DNA from: Escarpia spicata
Lineage: Eukaryota > Annelida > Polychaeta > Sabellida > Siboglinidae
DNA: 64,000 nt
Direction of reading: 5' to 3'
NCBI GenBank assembly: GCA_963995525.1
Contig: OZ023218.1
Span: 46,437,814-46,501,813, forward strand
Shown here: one piece after another, positions 8,003 through 16,267 of the stretch
Layout: each line of letters opens with the position of its first letter
Numbering within the stretch: the stretch's first letter is position 1
Position numbers and translations under genes: made by a program
Notes under the pieces: model-generated
What the model was told of the DNA's origin: nothing
The model's input: only the letters and a program-made list of their open reading frames with translations
Databases searched by the model: none

Positions 8003-9134
8003 CTATAGGTCCACGAGCGCCGCGGCGTCGATCCAACTGTTGAAGGAGGCCGGGTAACCGCTCCATTTCACGAGCGCATCCGAGCCGCCGCCGCGACGAC
8101 GACGCCGCTGCAGAACCGCCTCCACTCGATACAGTTTGTCCTTCGGAACGACTACGCGTTGTACTTCCTGTTCGTAGAAGGCGCCCTCTACCGGTGTCCC
8201 CGCGTCGTCCTTCAGGCGATAAACGGGGGGTTCGGACGGATGCACCTCTACGACGGTGAAGAGCTCCTCGCTCCAATTAGGCATGTATCCTTTTTTGAAT
8301 TGACCCCTCGTCTTACTGATACGCACGCGATCTCCTTCGCGCAGTTTCGGTTTTTTTCCCATACCACCGCCGCCGCCGTACAGGCGTTGCCATACGTCCT
8401 CCTGATTCGTCGCGTCGACGCTCGCCGGCGTCCTACCGATGCTTCGATGATAGGCGTTGTTGTACGAATGCACGAAATCCGTTAACGCCTCTACGTAGCG
8501 CAGCGTCTCGTATTTCGTAAAATAACGCCACATGCGCGTTTTCAAAGTCCTATTGAAGCGTTCCACGACGCTCGCTTTAGTCTCCTCGTTATGCGTCACG
8601 AAATGATGAACGCCGCGACTCTTTAGGAACGTTTGCAGGGGTCGATTCAGAAACTCGGTCCCCTTATCGGTCTGCAGCGCGTTCGGCGGCGGCGCGTCGT
8701 TCAGCAGACGCTCGAAGGCCGCCACGAGCGATGCGCGATGCGCCGGACTTATTCTTCAACGGAACGCACCACGCCCGCTTCGAAAACACGTCGATTACCG
8801 TCAATAGAAATGTTATACCGTCGTTGTGTTTTTTTAACCTAGTCAGATCGACCAGATCAGCTTGCCACTGCTGGTTTTGACCGCCCACGATAACGCAACG
8901 TCGTTTGAAACGTCTTTTAACCGGTTTGTGTAGAGTATAAGCGTCCTGCGCCGCTAGCCACCTCTCGACATCCGAGCGTCGTCGACCCCCCTTTGACGCG
9001 CGGTGCAACGCGTCGACACCTCCGTAACTCCCCGCTCGTTTCGGATCGAAGTAGAGTTCATTCAGTTCAGCGTCGTCGTTTCGTTTTCGAAGGTTTCGTT
9101 TTGGACGACGACGACGACTCCACCCGGACACCAT
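8003..9134 (-). pseudogene. Retroviral-type integrase with chromodomain, frameshifted
   Basis: Two overlapping frames together cover a Polinton integrase. The 5' part starts at the ATG at 9132-9134 and includes ELYFDPKRAGSYGG, the catalytic Asp in QWQADLVDL and the strand FLLTVIDVFSKRAW. The 3' part carries the second Asp in LQTDKGTEF, the Glu in ASVVERFNRTLK, and a C-terminal chromodomain ending VKWSGYPASFNSWID. The frame changes at 8728-8741, where GCGATGC stands twice in tandem; the 7-bp gain explains the shift. The enzyme inserts the element into host DNA and the chromodomain would target histone marks. As read, the catalytic core is split, so the copy is probably immobile. A TATA box lies 38 nt before the ATG. 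Confidence 0.92.
8728..8741. repeat. 7-bp tandem duplication that shifts the integrase frame
   Basis: Plus strand shows GCGATGC at 8728-8734 and again at 8735-8741. It falls exactly where the integrase homology passes from one frame to the next. Confidence 0.9.
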
Positions 9135-9164
9135 GACGACGACGACGATCGACGAACGATGACT

Positions 9165-9172
9165 ATTATATA
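9165..9172 (-). promoter_or_regulatory. TATA box of the integrase gene
   Basis: Minus strand reads CTATATAATAG; it begins 38 nt before the ATG at 9134, the same spacing class as four other late genes. Confidence 0.6.
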
Positions 9173-9237
9173 GAGAGCGATAACCGTGATGACGATGAGA
9201 GCGACGACGGCGACCGTTCGTTGTATCGACGTCATCG

Positions 9238-9957
9238 TCACATCGATTCCCAGCCGTCCAACGCTCTCTTTCTAGAACGTCGTCTTCGCACCACCTTCCC
9301 CGCTGAACTGACCGATCCCGCCTCCTCCTCTCCTTCTCTTGACAGCCGCCGCCGTCGCTGCTCCATGTACTCCCGATAGCGCGGGTTGCCAACGAACTCC
9401 ATAGGAATGTTCATACCCTTCATGCTCAACCCGAAGGCGCGCCATCCTAAGGGCTGCGTCGTCTTCGTTCTCGTTCGCATGAGATCGTTCACTAGATCGA
9501 CCATGTTACTCCCCGCGATCGTTTTACCGTCGTACACGAATTCGCCGCGTTCGTTCCATCGACACAAGGGATCGGCTTTCATTTTCGCGATAAGTAGACT
9601 CGCCTTCCCTTTCAGCGTTTTCGGCATGCTGGCTACGATTTCGTGCTCTACGGCCTCCGACGATGGTGGCGCCGTGGTCTGCGGCGGTATCTCGCCGCCG
9701 TCGGCGTTGACCATCGACACGCGTACCGGTTGCGCCGTTCGAGCCGCCTCTATAGTGTTGTAGCGACTCAGCAGCTGATTGTACGACATCACCTTATCGC
9801 GTTCGGATAAATCCGATCGCTCTAGAATATCTTTCATGTCGCTGTCCAGGCTACTCAATACACGTGATCGGGGGGTGCTGCTCGACTGCTGCTGCGGTTG
9901 AAGGAGACTTTCCACCAATCGCGGGTCGACCAACGCCATCTTCTTCGCGTACTGCAT
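9238..9957 (-). CDS. Conserved Polinton-type protein of unknown function
   Basis: 239 residues. Three parts are visible: an N-terminal segment with LVDPRLVESLL and LDSDMKDILERSDLSERDKV; a variable Thr/Pro-rich linker; and a C-terminal region with KGKASLLIAKMK, FVYDGKTIAGSNMVDLVNDL and a basic tail (RRRRSRKRALDGW). The combination is familiar from unnamed proteins near the ATPase and integrase of Polinton-like elements, but no biochemical role is known to me. It starts 3 nt after the stop of the preceding gene and is therefore likely co-transcribed with it. The Asn-Met-Val-Asp-Leu region and basic tail suggest a structural or DNA-associated protein, which is inference. Frame intact. Confidence 0.7.
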   Translation of the reverse strand: MQYAKKMALVDPRLVESLLQPQQQSSSTPRSRVLSSLDSDMKDILERSDLSERDKVMSYNQLLSRYNTIEAARTAQPVRVSMVNADGGEIPPQTTAPPSSEAVEHEIVASMPKTLKGKASLLIAKMKADPLCRWNERGEFVYDGKTIAGSNMVDLVNDLMRTRTKTTQPLGWRAFGLSMKGMNIPMEFVGNPRYREYMEQRRRRLSREGEEEAGSVSSAGKVVRRRRSRKRALDGWESM

Positions 9958-9960
9958 CGC

Positions 9961-10374
9961 TTAACCCCCGATTAACTGTTTGAGTAGTGGCAGGAAAACG
10001 GTGCTCGCTAACGGCGCTAGCAGGGCCGTCAGAAAACCACCAGCCCCCGTTTGCAAGATGGCTCGCTTCCGCTTCACCGGAATTCGTTTGTTGACCAAGT
10101 CACGCAGGTGATCTCTGTATTTCGTCAACACGCGTTTCTGCTTCGGCGACACCTTCACGTTCCCTCTCAGAATATTGTACGCGCAATCGCATAGACTACA
10201 TATGAGACCGACCTCCGAGTGGGCGAGCACGGCTTTTCGCAGATCTACGTTCCGCTTCTGTCTATCCATCAACTGCAGGGCGAAAATGTGTCTCTTCAGG
10301 CGTTGCTCCGAAAACGTCGTCGTCGCCGCCTTCGGTCGTCGCTTCGCCGCTACCACCGCGCGTCTTCCCGTCAT
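9961..10374 (-). CDS. Small basic protein with C-terminal hydrophobic helix
   Basis: 137 residues. The first ~110 residues are basic and helical, with SLCDCAYNILRGNVKVSPKQ in the middle and KRIPVKRKRAIL before the tail. The last ~25 residues (GAGGFLTALLAPLASTVFLP) form a Gly/Ala/Leu hydrophobic segment that could insert in a membrane or pack in a capsid. Proteins of this form are recurrent in Polinton and adintovirus late blocks, function unknown. A TATA-like box at 10410-10416 stands 41 nt before the ATG, overlapping the very end of the ATPase gene. The next gene begins 3 nt after its stop. Confidence 0.65.
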   Translation of the reverse strand: MTGRRAVVAAKRRPKAATTTFSEQRLKRHIFALQLMDRQKRNVDLRKAVLAHSEVGLICSLCDCAYNILRGNVKVSPKQKRVLTKYRDHLRDLVNKRIPVKRKRAILQTGAGGFLTALLAPLASTVFLPLLKQLIGG

Positions 10375-10409
10375 ACCGACTAATGCGTACGCGGCGACGT
10401 CCCTCTCTA

Positions 10410-10416
10410 CTTATAG
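10410..10416 (-). promoter_or_regulatory. TATA box of the small basic protein gene
   Basis: Minus strand reads CTATAAG within the last codons of the ATPase gene, about 41 nt before the ATG at 10374. Confidence 0.45.
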
Positions 10417-11055
10417 TTGACCACCACCACCACCCTTCCGTACGTAGACGTACTGAAGGGGGTCGTCCGGAAATATACACGTACGCAGGCGCATGTACTC
10501 TTCCGTTTCCTGTTTCAGGTCGACGAAGAGATAGCCGTACGCCGTCGACGTCGCGTCTTTGAAAGACTCTATCATGTACTTGACCTCTCCCGGATACATC
10601 TGTTTCGCGAGGAGACCTACTTGACCAACGTCTCGGGGGTTCTTAAATAGGGCCAGGTATTGGGCGTTCAGGCTGATTGTGCGGTTTTCACCCCCTTTCG
10701 GAAACATGTTCTGTCGGAGTTGTACGACCGACGTATTACAATGATGACTTTTTTTGGTAAATAGCGCCGTCACCCCGCTATCGGCTTCCTCCATGAGGTC
10801 GTCGAGTACTAAAAGCGTCCTCTTTTTACCGTCTAAATACGTCGTAGTCGGCAGGCCGTCTACGAACTCTATTTCCGGAGACATAGACGCGTAGGCGGGC
10901 TGCCACTGCCCGTAACACCACAGGACTTTTTCGGGCGCCGGATCGATCATAGCGCTTCGTATCAGACGGTCGACGAACGTCGTCTTACCGCATCCCGTAG
11001 GCCCTGATACTATACACGTAAACGGATGCTTCAACAACGGTCCGCCCATTTTCAC
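10411..11055 (-). CDS. FtsK/HerA-type genome-packaging ATPase
   Basis: 214 residues. Walker A is GPTGCGKT at residues 18-25 and Walker B is LLVLDDLM at 81-88, followed by the polar region HHCNTSVVQLRQNMFPKGG and a conserved SLNAQYLALFKNPRD that acts as sensor in this family. Length and motif spacing agree with the A32-like packaging ATPases of Polintons, which pump viral DNA into the preformed capsid in the nucleus. The gene lies between the NADAR and small basic protein genes, and has a TATAAAG box (11086-11092) 37 nt before its ATG. No lesion is visible. A C-terminal Gly-rich tail (KGGGGGQL) is unusual but short. Confidence 0.9.
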   Translation of the reverse strand: MKMGGPLLKHPFTCIVSGPTGCGKTTFVDRLIRSAMIDPAPEKVLWCYGQWQPAYASMSPEIEFVDGLPTTTYLDGKKRTLLVLDDLMEEADSGVTALFTKKSHHCNTSVVQLRQNMFPKGGENRTISLNAQYLALFKNPRDVGQVGLLAKQMYPGEVKYMIESFKDATSTAYGYLFVDLKQETEEYMRLRTCIFPDDPLQYVYVRKGGGGGQL

Positions 11056-11077
11056 GACTGATACTGGCTGATGTTTT

Positions 11078-11533
11078 TTACGCGTCTTTATAAAAGGCGC
11101 GCACCTCCATCAACAGTTTACCGAGCTTGTTCTCGCCCTCGACGTCACCAATCCTGGTACCCCAGAAACCCTCCCTACTCGGCACCCACTCCACCAATTC
11201 GGCATCGCCGGTGGCCAACAGTTCGGCCTTCAACTCCCCACCGAACTTACTCATCAGCAGCCCCTTCATACAGGCGACCCTAACGACGTTCCATTCGGTT
11301 CCCGTTCTCTTTTTTCGAATACCGTAACTGAGTCGTTTCGCCGCGTAGGGCGATCGCGTTCTTTTGATACACGCGGCGCATACGAGATCTTCGTTGAATA
11401 GCGCTTTCCTATACTGATAGGCGTGCTCGACGGATCGGAAGACCCGACCGTACGCCGTCAATCGACACCTGTACATATTCGACAAGAAGGAGCGCGAACC
11501 GCCAAACTTTATACGTTCCGACGACGACAACAT
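11078..11533 (-). CDS. NADAR (YbiA-like) ADP-ribose-related glycosidase domain protein
   Basis: 151 residues, almost exactly one NADAR domain. The family pattern is clear: FLSNMYRCRL, then FRSVEHAYQYRKA (Glu36-His37), W81 before MKGLLMSKF, LLATGDAELVEW (Glu115), and FWGTRIG ... GENKLGKLLMEVR (Trp124, Asn135). Known members hydrolyse N-glycosidic bonds in ADP-ribose-linked or riboflavin-pathway substrates, and some remove ADP-ribose from guanine in DNA. It is the first gene of the late block, driven by a TATATAA box 34 nt upstream. It is not a core Polinton gene, so it was probably acquired; reversal of a host ADP-ribosylation defence is a plausible but unproven role. Frame intact. Confidence 0.82.
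   Translation of the reverse strand: MLSSSERIKFGGSRSFLSNMYRCRLTAYGRVFRSVEHAYQYRKALFNEDLVCAACIKRTRSPYAAKRLSYGIRKKRTGTEWNVVRVACMKGLLMSKFGGELKAELLATGDAELVEWVPSREGFWGTRIGDVEGENKLGKLLMEVRAFYKDA
11086..11092 (-). promoter_or_regulatory. TATA box of the ATPase gene
   Basis: Minus strand reads CTTTTATAAAGACG inside the last codons of the NADAR gene; the box begins 37 nt before the ATG at 11055. Confidence 0.5.
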
Positions 11534-11560
11534 GACTACTACCGATAAAATCGCTACCGC

Positions 11561-11567
11561 TTATATA
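11561..11567 (-). promoter_or_regulatory. TATA box of the NADAR gene
   Basis: Minus strand reads CTATATAAGCGG; the box begins 34 nt before the ATG at 11533, implying a very short leader. Confidence 0.6.
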
Positions 11568-11639
11568 GATAGGGCCGGCTTCTAGGAGTACGTCGATCGC
11601 TAGTCGTTGATCGCTTAAGACGTTGATCGCTAGGTGTGA

Positions 11640-11962
11640 ATTGGTTTAATTGCTAGATGGCGTTATCACGTAACTAGGGACGCTGTTATTAATCGCTAGA
11701 GGGCGCTTTTCATGTGTGATTTGGTTTAATCGCTAGATGGCGTTATCACGTAACTAGGGACGCTGTTATTAATCGCTAGAGGGCGCTTTTCAGTCACAAA
11801 AAGTGACAGGCCATCAATCACGTTTTTTATAAGTATGTTCCCGATTTCTCTCAGGTTACACAAAACCCTTTGATCTTTTTTTTATAAGTATGTTCCCGAT
11901 TTTGATAAGGACGTTTTTTATGCACGTAGTTAGGTCTAAAAAGGGGCGGGGCGAGCGTGTGC
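11640..11962 (+). repeat. Right copy of the ~330-bp direct repeat
   Basis: Same orientation and largely the same sequence as 4160-4498. It contains two tandem 80-bp subunits (each one TAGATGGCG and one TAGAGGGCGC motif) followed by the CACAAAAAGTGACAGGCCAT block and two TTTTTTATAAGTATGTTCCC segments. CTCF-like cores stand at 11651-11662, 11694-11706, 11731-11742 and 11774-11786. It lies upstream of the first late gene. Confidence 0.8.
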
Positions 11963-12159
11963 CTTGTCTCTATACTACTTCCATTTCCGAGCTCCAAGAA
12001 ATAGCTACACGCCAAAGTTGTAAGCCAACATCAAGCTCCTCGATCGCATGTCGTTGAATGGAACGGGAAAAAGCACAGACGCAACAGAAGACACCTGCCA
12101 CTGTCAACGTTCGGAGCGGAACGGGTATACCCCAGAGTCAGGCCAGAAATATGCCGTGA

Positions 12160-12897
12160 GCGAGCCTGATCAACAAATGCTAATCTGGGAGTTACTCAAA
12201 CAGCAGCAGCCCTGAAGAATCGCAAGCCGCGTCTAGCGTTCGCAGTGCGCCCGTTACTTACCCGTCGCCCCCCACCGGAATTGTGACCCGTATTGGTTGT
12301 GTGAGCAAGCCAACAAGACGCCTGGACTTGTGAACTATGGCCAGGTTAACCGAAGGGCAAACGTCGTGACTGAGACGTTCCAGTCCCACCAGGATAGAAT
12401 AATCCCTGAGTGACCCGTAGTTGTTTAGTTCAAGACGGCAGATAGTCTACCCTACAGTCTATTTAACTTTAGATGTGTTTTAGTAGTAGTTCGCGCACGA
12501 AGAGTTGTCCGCAAGAAGAAGTTGAACTTTACATCTTAGTTTCGAGGAAGCACTTAATACTAAAGACACTGATTGTTTAATAATTTCAGTAATTTGAGCT
12601 TTAATTAGAAGTGTGAATAATTGACACAAAATGGAAGCAGACGTGGACCTTTATAAATACGTACTTACTTGGTAAATTGTACAATTGCATAAGTACACGT
12701 TCACATTTATTAACTATTTATGAATTGAAAGATCATACATTTTGTTTTAACAGTACAGTTAACATGTCTTTGAAAGAAAGGGAGGTGTAGTGTTCAGGCT
12801 TGCTCTAACTTCGCATGCACGCGACTAGCGGCAAGCCGTCAATAAACGTATAGAGTTACCACACTCTCGTTACATAGTCGAGTCACGATATGTTACA
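12160..12897 (+). mobile_element. 3' end of a Ty3/Gypsy-like LTR retrotransposon
   Basis: A polyprotein tail ends RIGCVSKPTRRLDL with a TGA at 12331-12333, the usual ending of Gypsy pol. After a non-coding stretch, a purine tract GAAAGAAAGGGAGG (12772-12785) precedes TGTAGTG at 12786, the expected polypurine tract and start of the 3' LTR. An AATAAA lies at 12841-12846. The LTR end is uncertain; TGTTACA at 12891-12897 is one candidate. The 5' part is missing, so this is a truncated copy. The sequence between 11,963 and 12,160 was not assigned, and the right end of the viral element could fall there. Confidence 0.5.
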
Positions 12898-13289
12898 ATC
12901 ACGCCACATTGTGTGTGTTCGGCTTATGTCAGCGAACTGAGAATTAACCAACTAATGACCACTTAGGCCAATGGTGCCATTTCCAATGAAAACGGTGCGG
13001 TTATTCACATCTAGCTGTTTGTTCCTGGCGGTAACTCAATTACAGCTGTTGATTTGTTGAATGCGGCAATATTGTCAGACACACGGTCCAATACACAAGT
13101 GTATCTATTACAGCGGGGCCAGCAGGCACGAATAAACAGTCAGTGCAAAGGTGGCTCACTTCAAGACGTACGTGACATCACAATTTAAATTTGCCAACAC
13201 CAATTACGAGAACCAGGGAGTAATGTCTGGTTTGTTGTAATAGTGTGCTATCGACGTATAAAGGCCTACTATCTCACTTCACTCTTGTC

Positions 13290-13690
13290 GGTCACTCGGG
13301 TCGAACTCTCTTTCCAAACTCTAGTCTTCTTCATGTCCCCCCGCTGTCCTGTGTTATTCTTCCATGTGTTTGCTGCAACGGTATGGTCTTGGATGCAATA
13401 ATTATTTAATATTGATCTCTACAACAGTGTCCAACAAATCTCACCCTTATTTCTTGGATCTTCTGAGTAATTCCGTTTGTATCTCTATACAAGTGACACG
13501 TGTTTTTCCCCGTTAATTTTGAATATGGCTTGCAACATACTTGTAAAACACCCATCTAGTTGTGTTCTGGGTGTCTTTGTTAGTGTCCAAGACTCGCATC
13601 CGTGCAGCAGCAGAGACTCCACCGTTACAACGAACCGCTGTTGCATGATCTTGCATGAAAGTATAGGCCAATATTTAAAAACAAGTGTTC
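13290..13690 (-). mobile_element. Decayed RTE-like LINE, reverse transcriptase C-terminus
   Basis: Reverse complement encodes LLLHGCESWTLTKTPRTQLD followed by GCFTSMLQAIFKING, and in another frame IRVRFVGHCCRD. This is the region after the catalytic core in RTE-type endonuclease/reverse-transcriptase elements. Several stops and frame changes show it is dead. Confidence 0.65.
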
Positions 13691-13974
13691 TTAGTTCGTT
13701 TTCATGTTATTGTCTTCCTGATCTGGATATATTTAGTTGCAAAGATGGCTCAAGTGCCCGACGTACTTAATATATTTGACCTTCTCCTAATACTATCGTA
13801 CTATGCAATACTATCATGTGCAATTTATAATCCTGATGAACACATATAAATCACTACATGGACAGGTTCCATGATGTATATCGGACGTGCTGAATGTGTA
13901 CAAATCAAGAAGAACGCTGTGATCCATGGATTCAGTGACATTTGAAGTTCCAATGGCTAGAACAGTTACTTACG

Positions 13975-14320
13975 GAGATTGAAAATGTCAGTGTTCAGCA
14001 GCCAAGTGTGGAATGCGCTACTGGCTCACATTCGTGAAGCAAAAACATTGAACACTCTCAAGAGGCTGCTAAAAACACATTTGTTCCTGGCCCATTTTTG
14101 TGTTTAACTATTTCTAGTCAGTTTTGTTACATTTTAAAACAGTATATATATATATTCATCTTATTATATCCAACCTTCTAAAAAATTAATTTTTTTATCA
14201 TGCTATCTTTTTATGTTTTGTTTTTACTGTCCATGATTATTCTATCGTGTACAGCGCTTTTGAGCAGGCTTTTATGTATGAAAAGAGCGCTTTATCAATT
14301 CGGTATAATAATTGTTCCTC
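13975..14320 (+). mobile_element. L2-like LINE 3' end
   Basis: The plus strand encodes SSQVWNALLAHIREAKTLNT followed by LKRLLKTHLF, the usual C-terminus of L2/CR1-group reverse transcriptases. Downstream, TGTACAGCGCTTTTGAGCAG and GAGCGCTTTA are L2-type 3' UTR pieces. The 5' part is truncated. Confidence 0.65.
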
Positions 14321-14454
14321 CTCTGGTCACAATGACAATGTTTTCAGGGAGGCTGTATGCCATTAATTCAGGGAATAGAAGGGGTCTCAGAATTAGTACG
14401 CCTTGTGCGAAAATACGTAAATGTTGTAAAATGTGAACGAGGGGCCGTCACGGT

Positions 14455-14494
14455 GTGTGCGTGTGTGCGGGTGTGCGTTTGTGTGTGGGTATTT
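14455..14494 (+). repeat. Degenerate (GT)n tract
   Basis: GTGTGTGCGTGTGTGCGGGTGTGCGTTTGTGTG-type repeat, impure. The rest of 14,320-14,700 has no recognisable gene. Confidence 0.7.
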
Positions 14495-14699
14495 GACAAA
14501 GATGATGCGCAAAGATTATGCATGGAGAGCCTAGATCTATAACAACAACTATGATTGTTTGTAGGCGTCTGTGTCGTGCTGGAATGAACTTTCTTACGTT
14601 TCATCCAAGTTCAGCAGAGCTGAGACGGCTGTCCGTGGACTGCTAGTAGCAGTGGTGTCATCTGTTCTAACTACAAGCATTTTCTTATAATCTTTATTA

Positions 14700-15160
14700 A
14701 GCAAGCCCCGTGATGACGTGATCTGCCAAGAAAATCGATGCTTGCCAAGAAAATCGATGCTTTCGCCATGAAGAACCTCCGACGCCTCGCGCACATAAAG
14801 TGGGTCAATATCAGCAATAACACGATCATGGAACGTACCGGTCAGAAGCATGCATCAATACTCATCACCCAGCGACGCCTTCGATGGTTCGGCCACCTGC
14901 AATGTATGGCACCAAACTACCCTGCCGCTCTATTATACCAATTCCACCCACAAAACACCGGCTGGAAACGGCGCCGCGGGCGTCCTCGGCGTCGAGGGAT
15001 CGACTGTGTTAAGCACGATGTGGATAGCCTGGGCCTCACGCTTGAGACGGCCGAGCAGCTGGCCGTTGACCGCCTCACCTGGAAGGCAATGATTAAAGGA
15101 TGTGGTATGACCTGTACGCCTGGATATCCGGCAAGAACCCTAAGTCAAGTAAGTCAAGTG
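14700..15160 (+). mobile_element. RTE-like LINE 3' end with AAGTC tail
   Basis: A frame running from 14738 reads NLRRLAHIKWVNISNN, ITQRRLRWFGHLQCM, KRRRGRPRRRGIDCVKHD and TAEQLAVDRLTWKAM: the C-terminal RW-GH and GRPR motifs of RTE-type endonuclease/reverse transcriptases. The tail TAAGTCAAGTAAGTCAAG at ~15140 is a short terminal repeat also seen at 41,080-41,095. 5' truncated. A TGATCTGCCAAGAAAATCGATGC piece is duplicated at 14718-14762 (GCCAAGAAAATCGATGC twice). Confidence 0.75.
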
Positions 15161-16224
15161 ATGTGGCGCCACTTTTTGTCGCACAAAGAACAAAACTGCA
15201 TCCAGAGACGTCTTGATGTTGTAGTGAAGGAGGTGGGGTTAGTAGGTGTATAATTGAAAGTGTTTTGTGAGCCTCAATTAGTTCTTTGTGAACTTCACGG
15301 GGATATAATCAGACATTTTTGTGAGTCTTATGGCTTAACTTGAGGTGCAGTTGAGGGTTTCTCGATCTGAGCCGAATCAAATGCTGTAGTTGCAGAAATT
15401 GTGTTGTTGCTGCACCGCCTAACTTCTGCTTCTCCACTGCCTCTGCTCGACTGGTGACATCGGAAGACTGGGGGGTGAAGGGGAGTTTGAGGGGGGGGGT
15501 GCTGTTGAAAATGTTTCGTCACTGCGCAGCCGCAATTTCACCGTCTTCTCGCTGTCTCTTGCGCTGCCTCCTATCTCGTCTCAACAGATGAAATGGGAAG
15601 ACGGGCGGGGGAGGTCTGTTAAAATGTGTTTGCTGCTGTGCCATGTCGCTGTATCTTCACTTCAACTTTTCTTCAGTTTCTCCGCTTGCTTAACTGACAC
15701 AACTGTGACGTCAGAAGATGGGGGTTGTTATTGACAGTTTTTTACCGCCGCGTCCGCATAACTTCAAGTTATTTAACAAGATTGCCACGCAGATAATTAA
15801 CTCTAGATGGCAGGTGGACATGGAAGCCTGTTGGCTTATCGAGAGTTCAACCTTTTTTTTATCTACAAGTATCCCGCCCTTCTGAGGTATGTGTCGATTT
15901 TATTTTTACATATTCATGGCATAACACGGTGTTCAGGTGTGCTTGGCAGTAGATTCCACCACAGCTGTTTTAGTGTTACAAGTTTGACGTATTTCAATTC
16001 AAGGAACGTTTTTCATATTTCTCAGGTGCGTTTATAGAGGTACAGACATTACTTCGGACATTTACATTTTACTTGAAAAATTATTACTGCTGCCGGACTG
16101 TTATGGTTTTTAATCGACATTCGTCTACACTTGCCTTGAGAACCGGTTGCAAACTTGTCAAGCAGGACGCTGTGTTATATTCTTGGATAACACCGGACCA
16201 CGAACAACTTTTGTGCAACCGCCG
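15160..16224. other. Intergenic, nothing assigned
   Basis: No coding frame or recognisable repeat. Around 15,400-15,740 a CTGCGCAGCC..CTTC-type GC-rich motif recurs about three times (near GTTTCGTCACTGCGCAGC, GTTTGCTGCTGTGCC, TTACCGCCGCGTCCG), suggesting a diverged tandem repeat. Confidence 0.4.
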
Positions 16225-16230
16225 ATGATA

Positions 16231-16267
16231 CGCAGTGACGCAGTGACGCAGTGACGCAGTGACGCAA
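16231..16267 (+). repeat. 8-bp tandem repeat at the LINE 5' end
   Basis: CGCAGTGA is repeated four times plus a partial copy. It stands directly before the 5' region of the L2-like LINE. Confidence 0.9.

Noticed and set aside
8664..9392. Long frame including the integrase N-terminus taken as a separate gene
   Set aside because: Its upstream part is low-complexity and precedes the TATA box; only the part from 9134 fits the integrase, whose remainder continues in the next frame after the 7-bp duplication.
4160..11962. Direct repeats as LTRs of a retrotransposon
   Set aside because: The enclosed genes are Polinton capsid, packaging and integrase genes; there is no reverse transcriptase, no primer-binding site and no TG..CA ends.
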